A stretch of DNA of 64,000 nucleotides from an uncultured Dysgonomonas sp. (GTDB taxonomy: Bacteria > Bacteroidota > Bacteroidia > Bacteroidales > Dysgonomonadaceae), in NCBI RefSeq assembly GCF_934668725.1, contig NZ_CAKUOF010000008.1, positions 62,001 through 126,000 of the forward strand, in the 5' to 3' direction. Positions 41,255-50,907 of this stretch are shown here, piece after piece. The notes under the pieces were generated by a model. That model was not told the origin of the DNA. It did not search any database and worked only from the letters and a program-made list of their open reading frames with translations. The position numbers were made by a program, and so were the translations under genes. Position 1 is the stretch's first letter, and each line of letters begins with the position of its first letter.

Positions 41255-41701
41255 ATGATAATAGACAGTATTGAAAAAATTTCGAGCTATGAAAGCCTGA
41301 ACCCATTATTTCCTAAAGCCATTGAGTTTATCAAATCCCTGGATATGAAAAACCTTGAATTAGGAAAATTAGAAATCGACGGACAGAATATATTTGCAAT
41401 CATCAGCGAAAGTACTCTGAAAAATCCGGAACAAGCAAGACTCGAAGTTCACAATAAGTATTTGGATATACAAATACCTGTTTCAAAGGCCGAAGGTTTT
41501 GGATGGATAGAAAGAGCCAGTTTACAAAAAGAGGCTGCTCCTTTTGATGCAACTAAAGACATTCAATTCTTCGAAGACAAGCCTACTGTTAAATTTGACT
41601 TGATGCCGGGTAACTTTGTTATCTTTTTCCCACAAGATGGACATGCGCCATGTATTGGAGAAGGCTCGGTTATTAAGATTGTTATAAAAGTAAAAATGTA
41701 A
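41255..41701 (+). CDS. YhcH/YjgK/YiaL-family protein
   Basis: 148 residues from the ATG at 41255; a TTG at 41219 would add 12 hydrophobic residues unlike the family. Cupin-like fold with the conserved E-x-H-x-x-x-x-D-I-Q motif (LEVHNKYLDIQIPVSKAEG) and a C-terminal FVIFFPQDGHAPCI block that carries metal-binding residues. Family members (YhcH, EbgC) act on sugars, probably as anomerases or sialic-acid catabolism helpers. The mannose-6-phosphate isomerase gene follows, so a sugar link is plausible. Confidence 0.85.
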   Translation: MIIDSIEKISSYESLNPLFPKAIEFIKSLDMKNLELGKLEIDGQNIFAIISESTLKNPEQARLEVHNKYLDIQIPVSKAEGFGWIERASLQKEAAPFDATKDIQFFEDKPTVKFDLMPGNFVIFFPQDGHAPCIGEGSVIKIVIKVKM

Positions 41702-41705
41702 CCAT

Positions 41706-41720
41706 AAGGTCTCTGATCTT
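41706..41720 (+). repeat. GGTCTnnGACC element (one mismatch) after yhcH-like gene
   Basis: AAGGTCTCTGATCTT, four bases after the stop; core GGTCTCTGATC, one base off consensus. Confidence 0.5.
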
Positions 41721-41850
41721 TATGTTACTTTGCAGGTACAGAAAAATATTTACTTTTACAGGTATTAAAGCACAAGACTAGATACTATTTGTTCTGTTGC
41801 TTAAAAGTAAATATATCACATTGCTTATTAATCAAATTTATATAACAATC

Positions 41851-42828
41851 ATGAATTTATATCCACTGAAATTCAGTCCAATCCTAAAATCAATCATCTG
41901 GGGAGGATCTGATATTTGTAAATTTAAAGGTATAACACCCCAACAAGACGGAATTGGTGAAAGCTGGGAAATATCGGGTGTAGAAAACAACGTTTCGGTT
42001 GTCGACAATGGAGATCTGAGAGGTCTTAATCTTCAAAACCTGATAGCTCAATACAAAGAGAGTCTTGTCGGAAAACATGTATTCGAGAAATTCGGAGCAA
42101 CTTTTCCTCTTTTAATCAAATTTATTGATGCCAGAGATAATCTATCAATACAAGTACATCCTGATGATGAATTAGGAATGAAAAGACATAACTCTTTCGG
42201 CAAAACCGAAATGTGGTATGTCATTAATGCAGCTCCGGGGGCTTTCTTGTATTCGGGTTTTGCAAAGCCTCTCAGTCCGGACGAATATGTGAAGAGTATA
42301 GAAGACAATACTTTTGTTGACTACTTAGCCAAACATGATGTAAAGAAAGGCGATTCGTTCTTCCTTCCCGCAGGACGTGTACACGCTATCGGAGCAGGTA
42401 CATTTATTGCAGAAATTCAACAAACATCCAATATTACCTATCGCATCTACGATTATAACCGTAAAGATGCAAACGGTAACGGAAGAGAACTTCATACTGA
42501 GTTAGCTAAGGATGCAATTGATTTTAAATTGTACGACAATTATAAAATTGACTATTCACATAAAGCTAACGAAACTGTCCCATTGGAATCTTGCCAATAC
42601 TTCACAACAAATCTGTTGGAATTAGATAAACCATACACACAAGATCATAGTAACAAAGATTCTTTTGTTATCTATATCTGTATGGACGGAAGCTGCGAAG
42701 TGAAAGATTCTAATAATAACGTTATAGAATTGAAACAAGGAGAAACTTTATTAGTACCTGCGGCTAATACTAAAAGCATTACTATAACTCCCAATACTTA
42801 TGTGCAATTATTGGAGACTTATGTATAA
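41851..42828 (+). CDS. manA: Mannose-6-phosphate isomerase (class I)
   Basis: 325 residues from the ATG at 41851; the longer TTG-started frame is not credible. Short class I isomerase: YPLKFSPILKSIIWGG start, IKFIDARDNLSIQVHPDD with the zinc-binding His, GKTEMWYVI with Glu, and the second zinc His in FLPAGRVHAIGAG. C-terminal cupin domain. It interconverts mannose-6-phosphate and fructose-6-phosphate, feeding glycan and GDP-mannose synthesis. Confidence 0.92.
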   Translation: MNLYPLKFSPILKSIIWGGSDICKFKGITPQQDGIGESWEISGVENNVSVVDNGDLRGLNLQNLIAQYKESLVGKHVFEKFGATFPLLIKFIDARDNLSIQVHPDDELGMKRHNSFGKTEMWYVINAAPGAFLYSGFAKPLSPDEYVKSIEDNTFVDYLAKHDVKKGDSFFLPAGRVHAIGAGTFIAEIQQTSNITYRIYDYNRKDANGNGRELHTELAKDAIDFKLYDNYKIDYSHKANETVPLESCQYFTTNLLELDKPYTQDHSNKDSFVIYICMDGSCEVKDSNNNVIELKQGETLLVPAANTKSITITPNTYVQLLETYV

Positions 42829-43512
42829 ATAAATACTCTGAGCAAAGGTCTCAAAACGATTTAATTCTCATTAAAAAGAGGGATAGGGCTAACAAGTCTT
42901 ATTCCTCTTTTTTGATAGAGTACAACTAAGTAGAATTACTGTTATCAACAACTTCTATAGATACTAAAACAAGGTATTGTAAATTATAATTCCAATAGTA
43001 TAGCCAAATTCATAACCGAAAGACTTATTGTAATATTGACAACAAATAAAAAGTAGATATTCTACCAAACAAGAACACACACAAATCTATATATCAACAA
43101 CATAAACATCACACGATAAATATTTATTAATCTAAAACATCAAATATTCTAATAGAGTAGAATACAAACAAAATCCACTCTAATATTAAATAAGAATTAA
43201 GAAATATAAATATTTTCAATAAGAATAAGCATTCTTAAAATAATTAATGCATCTAACGATACACTATGTTTTAGAAACAAACAGAACCGTTTATTACTAC
43301 AAGAAAGCGACAAAAATAACTGTAATCTTAAAAGGAAATTCGATTAATGGTAATACTCGATAATTTGTTGTATTTTTATACTTAATACTTTAAAAATATA
43401 TTTTTAAGTTCGCAGAACTATTTATTGCCTCGGCAAACTAAATAGCGATAGATTGTCATACCTTTAAAAGGTAACATTAATATTTTATTTTACTAAACAG
43501 CAATCATTTCAC
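42829..43512 (+). other. Long A/T-rich gap before hemH
   Basis: 684 bases without a reading frame. The left end holds a degenerate GGTCT element (AAAGGTCTCAAAACG, 42844-42858) and the manA terminator. Beyond that there is only A/T-rich sequence; a small AGTTC-GCA-GAACT palindrome is at about 43408-43420. No RNA gene recognised. Confidence 0.5.
42873..42914 (+). terminator. Terminator after manA
   Basis: AAAAAGAGGGATA pairs with TATTCCTCTTTTT (one G.T), followed by TTGAT. Strong stem. Confidence 0.8.
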
Positions 43513-44481
43513 ATGAGAGGCATTCTTATTGTAAATACAGGAAGTCCTAAAACAAAAAGCAAAGAAGATGTCAAATTCTTTATAGGAGCCATGTTATCCG
43601 ATCCTCTGGTTATGACGGTACCCGATTGGATAAGAACAACTCTTGCGACTAAAATCATAGCTCCGCTAAGAGCCTCCAATTCTGCATCACATTATTCTCT
43701 CATCTGGGATGACAATCAAACCGAATCGCCCTTGCTGTTTAATACCATGCAGCTGGCTCGAAAAATAGAAGATGCCACACATATGCCCGTAGAGGTCGCT
43801 ATGCGTTACGGGTTACCTTCTATTCCTGAAGCATTAAATAAACTAAAATCTAAATGCGCAACATTACACGAAGTTGTGGTTGTTCCTCTTTTCCCCCAAT
43901 ATGCCCAATCGTCGTATAAAACAGTTGTAGATGCTATAGCCGATCATTTTTACAAAAAGCCTTATTCATTCAGGCTAAAAATTATCGAACCATATTACAG
44001 TGACCCAAACTATATACATGCTTTAGCCGAAAGCCTTAGACCTCATATCAAAAACGGGTATGACAGACTGGTATTTAGTTTTCATAGTCTACCACTTAGC
44101 CATGTAGAATTGGGATGGCAAAAGGGAAAAGATTTCGACTACGTATATCAGATAAAAGAAACGGTAAGGTTAGTTAGTAAGGAATTAGATATTGATCCTA
44201 AAAAAAATCGCATCGTATATTCATCTGCAATTGGCCCTAAATGGCTGAAGCCCGATTTGAATGAAACAATGAAACAACTTCCTTATGATGGTGCAAAAAA
44301 AGTTATTGCCATTACACCCGGATTCCCAGCTGATAATCTAGAAACGCTTTATGATATAGGTATAGTTGCTAAAGATAACTTTATGAAAGCAGGAGGAGAA
44401 GAGTTTACTTTTGTTCCTTGCTTAAATTTTGAACCCTATTGGATTGAAGGTCTTATTAAAATGATTACGAATAAAGTTTAA
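43513..44481 (+). CDS. hemH: Ferrochelatase
   Basis: 322 residues, normal length. Catalytic His in FSFHSLP near residue 182, and the C-terminal PGFPADNLETL with Asp/Glu, typical of HemH. N terminus starts straight into the fold (ILIVNTGSP). It inserts Fe2+ into protoporphyrin IX, the last haem step, at the inner membrane surface. No other haem genes nearby, but the long A/T-rich upstream gap leaves room for its own control region. Confidence 0.95.
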   Translation: MRGILIVNTGSPKTKSKEDVKFFIGAMLSDPLVMTVPDWIRTTLATKIIAPLRASNSASHYSLIWDDNQTESPLLFNTMQLARKIEDATHMPVEVAMRYGLPSIPEALNKLKSKCATLHEVVVVPLFPQYAQSSYKTVVDAIADHFYKKPYSFRLKIIEPYYSDPNYIHALAESLRPHIKNGYDRLVFSFHSLPLSHVELGWQKGKDFDYVYQIKETVRLVSKELDIDPKKNRIVYSSAIGPKWLKPDLNETMKQLPYDGAKKVIAITPGFPADNLETLYDIGIVAKDNFMKAGGEEFTFVPCLNFEPYWIEGLIKMITNKV

Positions 44482-44573
44482 TTGCACAATTTTTCAACTT
44501 CAGAATATCTTTAGATTTGATATGTAAGTTTGTCGTATAATTTACAACATACTAATATTAAAACTGAAATATT

Positions 44574-45032
44574 ATGAAAAGGTTGCATATTCTATCTATC
44601 TTACTGATTACTTTTCTTACATTATCGATACCTGCTGAAGCCAGACATCGGTACAAACAAATTTCAATTTCGGAGTTACCATCAGAAGGCAGATCTTTTC
44701 TTAAGAATCATTTTAAGAAGAATAAAGTATATCATATAAAAAGAGATAAGCATGGATATGATATACAATTAGATAACAATATCAAGATTGAACTGGATTA
44801 TTATGCTCATTGGAAACAAATCAAAGCTAAAGAGTATGGGGCTTTACCACAATCTATTCAGAAATTACTACCTAAGAGAACCAACTCTTACATCAAGCAT
44901 AACTTTAGAGATTGGAGGATTACTGAAATAAAAAGAAAGGATTACGGCTATAAAGTTGAGTTAGATAATGGACGACGCGATGCCGAGTTAAAATTCAACC
45001 ATAACGGGGATATTTTAAAGGTTGACTACTAA
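44574..45032 (+). CDS. PepSY-like secreted protein, first copy
   Basis: 152 residues. Signal peptide (1-23, AEA-R), then two similar beta-rich repeats of about 60 residues, each with a LP-x-S-x-x-x-L / hydrophobic start, an I-x-x-I-K-R-x-x-x-G-Y-x-V/I-x-L-D-N core and a D-Y/N-x-x-G end. This matches the PepSY-like (DUF2874) fold of Bacteroidetes. Mature part is periplasmic or exported. Likely role: small inhibitory or sensor protein; not proven. A paralogue follows. Confidence 0.8.
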   Translation: MKRLHILSILLITFLTLSIPAEARHRYKQISISELPSEGRSFLKNHFKKNKVYHIKRDKHGYDIQLDNNIKIELDYYAHWKQIKAKEYGALPQSIQKLLPKRTNSYIKHNFRDWRITEIKRKDYGYKVELDNGRRDAELKFNHNGDILKVDY

Positions 45033-45049
45033 TATTGCTTCATACATAA

Positions 45050-45089
45050 TAAAGAAAAGAGGTATCCTCAGTGGCTATCTCTTTTCTTA
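45050..45089 (+). terminator. Terminator after first PepSY-like gene
   Basis: AAGAAAAGAGGTA pairs with TATCTCTTTTCTT (one G.T), loop 11 bases. Confidence 0.7.
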
Positions 45090-45171
45090 TCATAAAAAGG
45101 CAAACACAGAACAGACTCTTAATATGACAATTATTATGTATTTTTACAGTCGATAGAATATTATTCTCTTT

Positions 45172-45591
45172 ATGAAATATATCATATACATACTACTTAT
45201 TTTTGTGTATTTTCCTAATGTCGCCGAAGCCGGTAATAAAAACGGAGAACTACCCCCCAATGTAGTACAGTTTATAAATCGCCACTTTCCGAAAAATGAA
45301 ATTATAAAATCAAAATCTGACAAGGATGGTTTTGAAGCAGACCTACGAAGCGGGCATGAAATCGAATTTGACAGAAATGGTAATTGGATTAAAATAAAAG
45401 GAGAATATACCCCTATGCCTAAATCTATTATTGACTTATTGCCCATAGGCATATCTCAGTACATTTCAAAAAACTATCCACGCAGGACAATTATTAAAAT
45501 AAAGAAGAAAAAATACGGGTATAATATAGAATTGGCTAACTCTGTAGAACTCAAATTCGGACACAATGGTGAATTTATAGGGAAAGATTAA
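45172..45591 (+). CDS. PepSY-like secreted protein, second copy
   Basis: 139 residues. Signal peptide (1-18, EAG-N), then the same two-repeat PepSY-like fold: LPPNVVQFINRHFPKNEIIK, DKDGFEADLRSGHEIEFDRNG, MPKSIIDLLPIGISQYISKN, KKYGYNIELANSVELKFGHNG. It has a separate start after a terminator. It converges on the histidine kinase gene, whose stop lies 33 bases away, an arrangement seen in other Bacteroidetes, where PepSY-like proteins pair with two-component systems. Confidence 0.8.
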   Translation: MKYIIYILLIFVYFPNVAEAGNKNGELPPNVVQFINRHFPKNEIIKSKSDKDGFEADLRSGHEIEFDRNGNWIKIKGEYTPMPKSIIDLLPIGISQYISKNYPRRTIIKIKKKKYGYNIELANSVELKFGHNGEFIGKD

Positions 45592-45623
45592 TTTTATAGG
45601 CTTTTTATTCTCTGATAATATGA

Positions 45624-46889
45624 TCAAGTAAAATTTAGAATTATAAGAAATACATTCTTATCCGGATAAGAGTATTCTATCTTAAAATCATTTTTATCAC
45701 ATATCGATTTTATTATGCTCATGCCTAATCCGGTAGAATCTCCTTTTCTGTTACTTACCAGCCTTTCGAATAAATTTGCAGATTCTACTTCGATTATCTC
45801 ACTGGTATTTTCGATTGTTAACCTTTGTGCATTTAAGCTAATCTTGATATATCCTCCATTTATATTATGCCTTATAGAATTACTGATTAGGTTAGATATT
45901 AAGAATTCTGCAAGATGAACGTCCATGAATAAAATACAATCCGAGATATTTAAGGTTAACGTGATTTCTTTTGCTGCAATTAATTCGACAAGTCCTTCAA
46001 TATAATTATTTACTATAGATGAGATATTTACCTCTGTCACTTCCTGAAACTGGTCATTGCGGATCTTTGTTAATAATAAAAGTGATTTATTTAGTTTCGA
46101 CAAACGTAAAACCGCCTTTGATATAGCATTGAGAGATAATGAAGAATCTTTATCATCGAGTGTTCGTTGTTTCAGAATTTCTAATTTCGATTGTACTATA
46201 GCCAACGGTGTCTGCATCTCATGAGAAATATCTTCCGAAAAGTTTTTCATATTTTCATAATCTGCATTTATTTTACGAACCATCTTGTTTAAGACTTTAT
46301 TAAGATCGTCAAACTCTTTAATGCCCGAATCATCGAGATTAAGCTCCTCACCTATCCCCAAATCATAATCCTGTAATTTATTCATTGTATTATAAAAGGG
46401 AGACCATGCCTTCTTTTTTAGATAAAAATCTATTAAATAGATAAATATACCGAACAATACAAATATCAGGATAAGTAATCCGACAATAATATATAATAAA
46501 TCATCAAGCACTATTGTAGGCTGATTCAAGGTTATAAGATGCTGTTGCTGCTTATACTCTACAACAAAATAAAGTTGACGGTAAGGTTGAAAATCACCTG
46601 TCGCCTCGCTATATAACAGAGTATCTTTAAGCCCCAAGGTGTAATCATCCGGGCTATTTATCAATCTTTCCTCTATACGGTTGGGCTGAAATACCGATGA
46701 TGTTATAATAGTTAACGTATCATTTAATTTCACATAGTTTTCTACGCGATCTTTATATTCATAAAGGATCTGGTCGGTAGATTGATGTATAAATGTATTG
46801 AATATAAAGAATGTGGATACGCACCCCAATGCTATAATAAATAGTAAGGTAAGCAACAGATAACGTCTTATGACATGAAAGAGGCTCAT
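45624..46889 (-). CDS. Two-component sensor histidine kinase
   Basis: 421 residues. Membrane segments at 10-30 and 132-156 enclose a periplasmic sensor domain of about 100 residues. No clear HAMP motif, only a linker. HisKA box DISHEMQTPLAIVQ with phospho-accepting His223, then ATPase boxes: N-box NLISNSIRHN and G2 box STGLGMSIIKSI. It overlaps the response regulator gene by 4 bases, one transcript. The neighbouring PepSY-like proteins may be ligands or targets (inference). Confidence 0.92.
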   Translation of the reverse strand: MSLFHVIRRYLLLTLLFIIALGCVSTFFIFNTFIHQSTDQILYEYKDRVENYVKLNDTLTIITSSVFQPNRIEERLINSPDDYTLGLKDTLLYSEATGDFQPYRQLYFVVEYKQQQHLITLNQPTIVLDDLLYIIVGLLILIFVLFGIFIYLIDFYLKKKAWSPFYNTMNKLQDYDLGIGEELNLDDSGIKEFDDLNKVLNKMVRKINADYENMKNFSEDISHEMQTPLAIVQSKLEILKQRTLDDKDSSLSLNAISKAVLRLSKLNKSLLLLTKIRNDQFQEVTEVNISSIVNNYIEGLVELIAAKEITLTLNISDCILFMDVHLAEFLISNLISNSIRHNINGGYIKISLNAQRLTIENTSEIIEVESANLFERLVSNRKGDSTGLGMSIIKSICDKNDFKIEYSYPDKNVFLIILNFT

Positions 46890-47566
46890 CTATCTTCGAA
46901 TTGATAACCGACACCATATGCAGTATGAATATAATCTTTACAGCTTGCATCAATGAGCTTCTTACGAAGATTCTTAATGTGTGTATATATAAAGTCAAAA
47001 GAGTCGGCAACAAGACTCATATTATCACCCCATAAATGTTCGGCTATAGCTTCTTTATCCAATACTTTCGATTTGTTGGTAATGAAAAACAGGAGCAGGT
47101 CATATTCTTTACGTGTAAGTATAAGTTCTTTATCATTTACAAATACTTTACGACTATCGAATGAGATTTTTATTTCATTAAAGTCCAATACATTCCCACC
47201 CTTAAAATTTCGTCTCCTGATTATCGATTTTATACGTGCATTCAGTTCCGATAGATGAAAAGGTTTCGTCAGATAATCGTCAGCACCTATATCAAGCCCG
47301 ATCAATTTATCATCTAAAGAATCTTTTGCCGAAATAATAATAACTCCGGCTTCAGTATCTTTTTCTTTAAGCAAGCGTATCAAATCAAGCCCACTACCAC
47401 CGGGAAGTGAAATATCAATTATAAGACAATCGTAATTATACATCGAAATTTTATCTTCCCCATCCAGATAAGTAGAAGCTATTTCGATATAAAAACCTTC
47501 TGACTGGAGATATTCGATTATAGATTCCTGTAAATCCAATTCATCTTCAACTAATAGTAATTTCAT
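46886..47566 (-). CDS. OmpR/PhoB-family response regulator
   Basis: 226 residues. Receiver domain with acidic pocket EDE (7-9), phospho-acceptor Asp51 in LIIDISLPGG, and Lys in TKPFHLSEL near residue 100. C-terminal winged helix from about 125 (LTRKEYDLLLFFITN, FDFIYTHIKNLRKKL). Gene starts first in the operon; its stop overlaps the kinase start. DNA-binding activator or repressor of unknown targets. Confidence 0.94.
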   Translation of the reverse strand: MKLLLVEDELDLQESIIEYLQSEGFYIEIASTYLDGEDKISMYNYDCLIIDISLPGGSGLDLIRLLKEKDTEAGVIIISAKDSLDDKLIGLDIGADDYLTKPFHLSELNARIKSIIRRRNFKGGNVLDFNEIKISFDSRKVFVNDKELILTRKEYDLLLFFITNKSKVLDKEAIAEHLWGDNMSLVADSFDFIYTHIKNLRKKLIDASCKDYIHTAYGVGYQFEDR

Positions 47567-47605
47567 TGTCGGTCGAATTGTTAGTGTTTATAATAAAAGA
47601 AGAGT

Positions 47606-48085
47606 TTATTTCTGCGTGCTCTCTATCTTTAATCCTATTTTCTCGATCCCTTGTAATGGCTCATCACGCATACCATGAACTACTTTGAGACGGTAATTTC
47701 GTTTTTCGCGAAAAACAACATCTTTTTTATAAAGCAGAGGTAGCTGGTAGAGTGAACCAAAGCCCGATCCATGCCATTTACCCAACTTATCAGCCAGTTC
47801 GTATTGTTTTTCTTCCAATGTAAAATTTTGAGAATCAAAATCATCCAAAATATATAACCAGATATTCTGGTATGGATAATCTGAGTTATTTACCAACTCA
47901 ACAGTAACGTCATAAGGGACATTAGGTAGTACTGATAAAGAATCAATATCGAAGTAAATTGTATCCAACTTACTCCACATATCTTCCTGGAGTTCGCTAA
48001 AACGATAATATGCCTCTCGTTTTTCACACGAGAGACATACAAATCCTATTATTAATATACTTATGTATACAAATTTATGCTTCAT
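47606..48085 (-). CDS. gldH: Gliding motility lipoprotein GldH
   Basis: 159 residues from the ATG at 48085 (13 extra residues upstream do not look like a signal peptide). Lipobox VCLSC, Cys20, followed by CEKREAYYRFSELQEDMW, the GldH start. A beta-sandwich-like domain follows. GldH is needed for gliding and chitin use in Flavobacterium. It overlaps the end of ricT by 11 bases, the same ricT-gldH order being common in Bacteroidetes. Confidence 0.85.
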   Translation of the reverse strand: MKHKFVYISILIIGFVCLSCEKREAYYRFSELQEDMWSKLDTIYFDIDSLSVLPNVPYDVTVELVNNSDYPYQNIWLYILDDFDSQNFTLEEKQYELADKLGKWHGSGFGSLYQLPLLYKKDVVFREKRNYRLKVVHGMRDEPLQGIEKIGLKIESTQK

Positions 48086-49622
48086 TCTTTGGCGAATTGT
48101 CATTTCGGTTGTTCCGATTCTCATTATTTCGAGGCCTGTTTCTAGACCTGTTATTATTGTTCCGATTCTTATTACGCTGAGGATTGGGTGCAGATTCTCT
48201 ATTCTCAGAGTTATTATTTACCGTAACATTTTTAGGTTCTCTCTCCGTAGTTGCTGCTTGAGCAGCTTCACCTTGAGGGCGTCCTCCGCCTTTAACCACT
48301 TTTTTCTTTCTATTCTTGTTATTCGAGTTATTATCAAAGCGGTTAATATTATCCTCCAGAATATCCATGGCTCCTGTTTTGTCTTGGACTTCGACATTCT
48401 CTATATCAATCCTCACCGGTTTATTCCCATTACGATTCATCCTCATCACTTCATATACACGATCTTTATTAACCGTGACCAAATTGGCTGCAAAGTGTTT
48501 ATCTGTCGAATAAGTCATCATACCCGAAAGGATATCTGTTTTGAAATGATAAAACGATCCATCTTTTGTATCCAGTACAATCTCGCGGGAAGGCAGTTTT
48601 TTCTGAGCTTCTACATAAGTATCCACTTCATAATTAAGACAACACTTCAGTTTACCACATTGACCTGCCAATTTTTGCGGATTCAGGGAGATATCTTGAA
48701 AACGGGCAGCAGAAGTTGATACCGAAACAAAATTTGACATCGAACTAGAACAACAAAGTTCTCGTCCGCAAGGTCCTATACCACCTACTCTTCCGGCTTC
48801 CTGACGTGCTCCGATCTGCTTCATCTCAATTTTTACGCGGAATTGTTCTGCATAAACTTTAATTAACTGGCGGAAATCGACACGCTCATCTGCAATATAA
48901 TAGAATATGGCTTTGTTACCGTCACCTTGATACTCCACATCGCTGATCTTCATATTCAGGTTCAGACTTTCGGCAATCTCACGGGCTCTAAGCATCGTTT
49001 TATGCTCTAAAGCCTTAGCTTCATTATATTTGTCAATGTCCAAAGGCTTAGCAATCCTATAAATGCGCTTTTGTTCGCCTTGCTGACCTCTGTAATTACT
49101 TTTCTTCATTTGCAGAAGAACCAATTTTCCGGTCAGAGTAACCTCTCCGATATCATGACCGGGAGTAGCTTCTACGGCAACAATATCTCCTTTATATAAA
49201 TCAAGATTGTTACTGTTTAAATAATAACCTTTTCGTGTATTTTTGAATTGTACTTCTACCATCTGAGTCTCTAGTTGCGACTCTGGCATATCATAAAGCC
49301 AATCAAAAACTTCTAATTTATGAGTACCTTTACTGCAACAGCCACCTTTTTTTGTACAACTGCCACAATTTTTAGACTCTCCTGACGATTTACTTGTACC
49401 ACATCCGCAGCCTTCTCCGGTTTTACAACCGCATAATCCGCCGGGATTTTTACCACACGAGCATAGATTCGACTCTATATCGCTCATTTTAATTGTTGTA
49501 TCGACCTTTACTCCTGATTTATCATCATTTGTTTTACACGTGCAGCCTATCGGCGTTTTACAAGTACCTAAACAATCGTTTACCCGATTGTTTTGTTTAT
49601 TGGGATTTAAATTAAGTTCCAT
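48075..49622 (-). CDS. ricT: PSP1-domain protein RicT (YaaT-like) with Cys-rich extension
   Basis: 515 residues. The central domain (about 105-370) is PSP1/RicT with the paired Cys motifs GPCGRELCC and AGQCGKLKCCLNYE. The first 100 residues are an extension holding 14 Cys (17, 21, 27, 29, 54, 56, 64, 66, 72, 74, 86, 89, 95, 96), mostly as CxC and CC. The last 110 residues are a disordered Asn/Arg/Lys-rich tail. In Bacillus, RicT with RicA and RicF aids RNase Y and binds iron-sulfur clusters. No ricA or ricF here. rny is 28 kb away. Confidence 0.88.
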   Translation of the reverse strand: MELNLNPNKQNNRVNDCLGTCKTPIGCTCKTNDDKSGVKVDTTIKMSDIESNLCSCGKNPGGLCGCKTGEGCGCGTSKSSGESKNCGSCTKKGGCCSKGTHKLEVFDWLYDMPESQLETQMVEVQFKNTRKGYYLNSNNLDLYKGDIVAVEATPGHDIGEVTLTGKLVLLQMKKSNYRGQQGEQKRIYRIAKPLDIDKYNEAKALEHKTMLRAREIAESLNLNMKISDVEYQGDGNKAIFYYIADERVDFRQLIKVYAEQFRVKIEMKQIGARQEAGRVGGIGPCGRELCCSSSMSNFVSVSTSAARFQDISLNPQKLAGQCGKLKCCLNYEVDTYVEAQKKLPSREIVLDTKDGSFYHFKTDILSGMMTYSTDKHFAANLVTVNKDRVYEVMRMNRNGNKPVRIDIENVEVQDKTGAMDILEDNINRFDNNSNNKNRKKKVVKGGGRPQGEAAQAATTEREPKNVTVNNNSENRESAPNPQRNKNRNNNNRSRNRPRNNENRNNRNDNSPKNEA

Positions 49623-49749
49623 AATGTTTTAAATAAAACAAAGCCCCTTTTCCGACTTTGTGGGTTTATATAAGCAAAAGTAAGTATTTGATGCAACGTC
49701 TTTTAATTATAATTATCAGTTGTATTTATACTTGCCAAAGCAATAAAAT

Positions 49750-49764
49750 AGGTCTAAGACCTTA
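49750..49764 (-). repeat. GGTCTnnGACC element at holB stop
   Basis: AGGTCTAAGACCT on the plus strand (49750-49762), exact core; the holB stop codon overlaps it. The minus strand reads GGTCTTAGACC, which also fits the core. Confidence 0.7.
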
Positions 49765-50880
49765 TCTTTTCAAAAGCATGGTTATTTTTAGGCACAAGTC
49801 AAAAAATACCATCTTTGCATTTACATTCTGTTCGATATGTCGTTCGGCTAAAGCCAGTTCGGCTGTAAAATCTATTATATTTTTTTCGTTAATAAAGGGT
49901 GCAAAACGAGTTCCAAAACGGCTCTCATCTTGATTTAAATATATCATTTCCGAATGTTTGAGATTACTGACAAAGTACTCGCGTATCATTCTTTGACAAT
50001 ATACTAAAAAATTCTTCTGGCGTTCTCGTCCAACTGTTGCTATTTCATTTGCAATCGCCTTAATATCTTTGATACTGCGGGCATAAGAAGATCGCATCAT
50101 TTGCACAAAGAGATTGAAGAAGAACTTATGTTCTTCATCCAGACTAATGGTTTCGATAGCTTTCAGATAGCTTCCATTGGCTATATGGGCTACCGTAACG
50201 GCATCTTCTGCCGTTATATTATACTCTGATTTTAAAGCTTCTACAATAGAACTTTCTGCAATACTATGTATATTGACCCGCTGGCATCTCGATTGTATCG
50301 TTGTTATTATCTGGTCAGGTGCATTAGAGACCAGTATGAACAGTGTTTTATCATACGGCTCTTCTATTATTTTCAAGAGCTTATTGGCACATGCTTCATG
50401 CATTTTTTCTGGTAGCCAGATAATCATTGTTTTATACTTTGCCTCGTATATTTTAAGGCTTAGTTTACGAATAATCTCTTCGCTTTCCTTTGCATAAATC
50501 ATCCCTTGGGCATTCTCGGCTCCAACATATGCCAACCACTGGCTCAGACTAAAATAGGGATGCTCTCCTACAAATGTTCTCCATTCGTTGATATAGTCAT
50601 CGCATACTTCTTTTTTATCTTTCTTAATTACAGGAAATACAAAATGAAGATCGGGGTGTGCCAGTTTTTTATATTTAAGACAAGAACTGCATTTTCCACA
50701 CGAGTCGTTATCCTGAGGGTCAAGGCAGTTCAGATATTGAGCATAAGAGATTGCAAGGGATAATTTACCTACCCCTTCCGGTCCGCAAAAGAGTCGGGCA
50801 TGAGGTACAATACCTTTCTTTACCGAACTTATTAGTTGCTCTTTTACGTCTTCCTGCCCTATTATATCTTTAAAAAACAC
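49762..50880 (-). CDS. holB: DNA polymerase III subunit delta'
   Basis: 372 residues. Clamp-loader AAA+ fold: FKDIIGQEDVKEQLI start, Walker-A-like GPEGVGKLSLA near residue 35, and zinc Cys cluster CLDPQ...CGKCSSC. The start is GTG at 50880, forced because a stop lies three codons upstream. As usual for delta' the P-loop is only partly canonical. It loads the sliding clamp together with delta and tau/gamma. Confidence 0.9.
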   Translation of the reverse strand: MFFKDIIGQEDVKEQLISSVKKGIVPHARLFCGPEGVGKLSLAISYAQYLNCLDPQDNDSCGKCSSCLKYKKLAHPDLHFVFPVIKKDKKEVCDDYINEWRTFVGEHPYFSLSQWLAYVGAENAQGMIYAKESEEIIRKLSLKIYEAKYKTMIIWLPEKMHEACANKLLKIIEEPYDKTLFILVSNAPDQIITTIQSRCQRVNIHSIAESSIVEALKSEYNITAEDAVTVAHIANGSYLKAIETISLDEEHKFFFNLFVQMMRSSYARSIKDIKAIANEIATVGRERQKNFLVYCQRMIREYFVSNLKHSEMIYLNQDESRFGTRFAPFINEKNIIDFTAELALAERHIEQNVNAKMVFFDLCLKITMLLKR

Positions 50881-50907
50881 TACTTCTTATTATATCAAAT
50901 TCTAATC

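Noticed and set aside
42829..43512. Non-coding RNA in the long gap before hemH
   Set aside because: No stable GC stem or promoter/terminator pair beyond the manA terminator could be seen; left as a gap.
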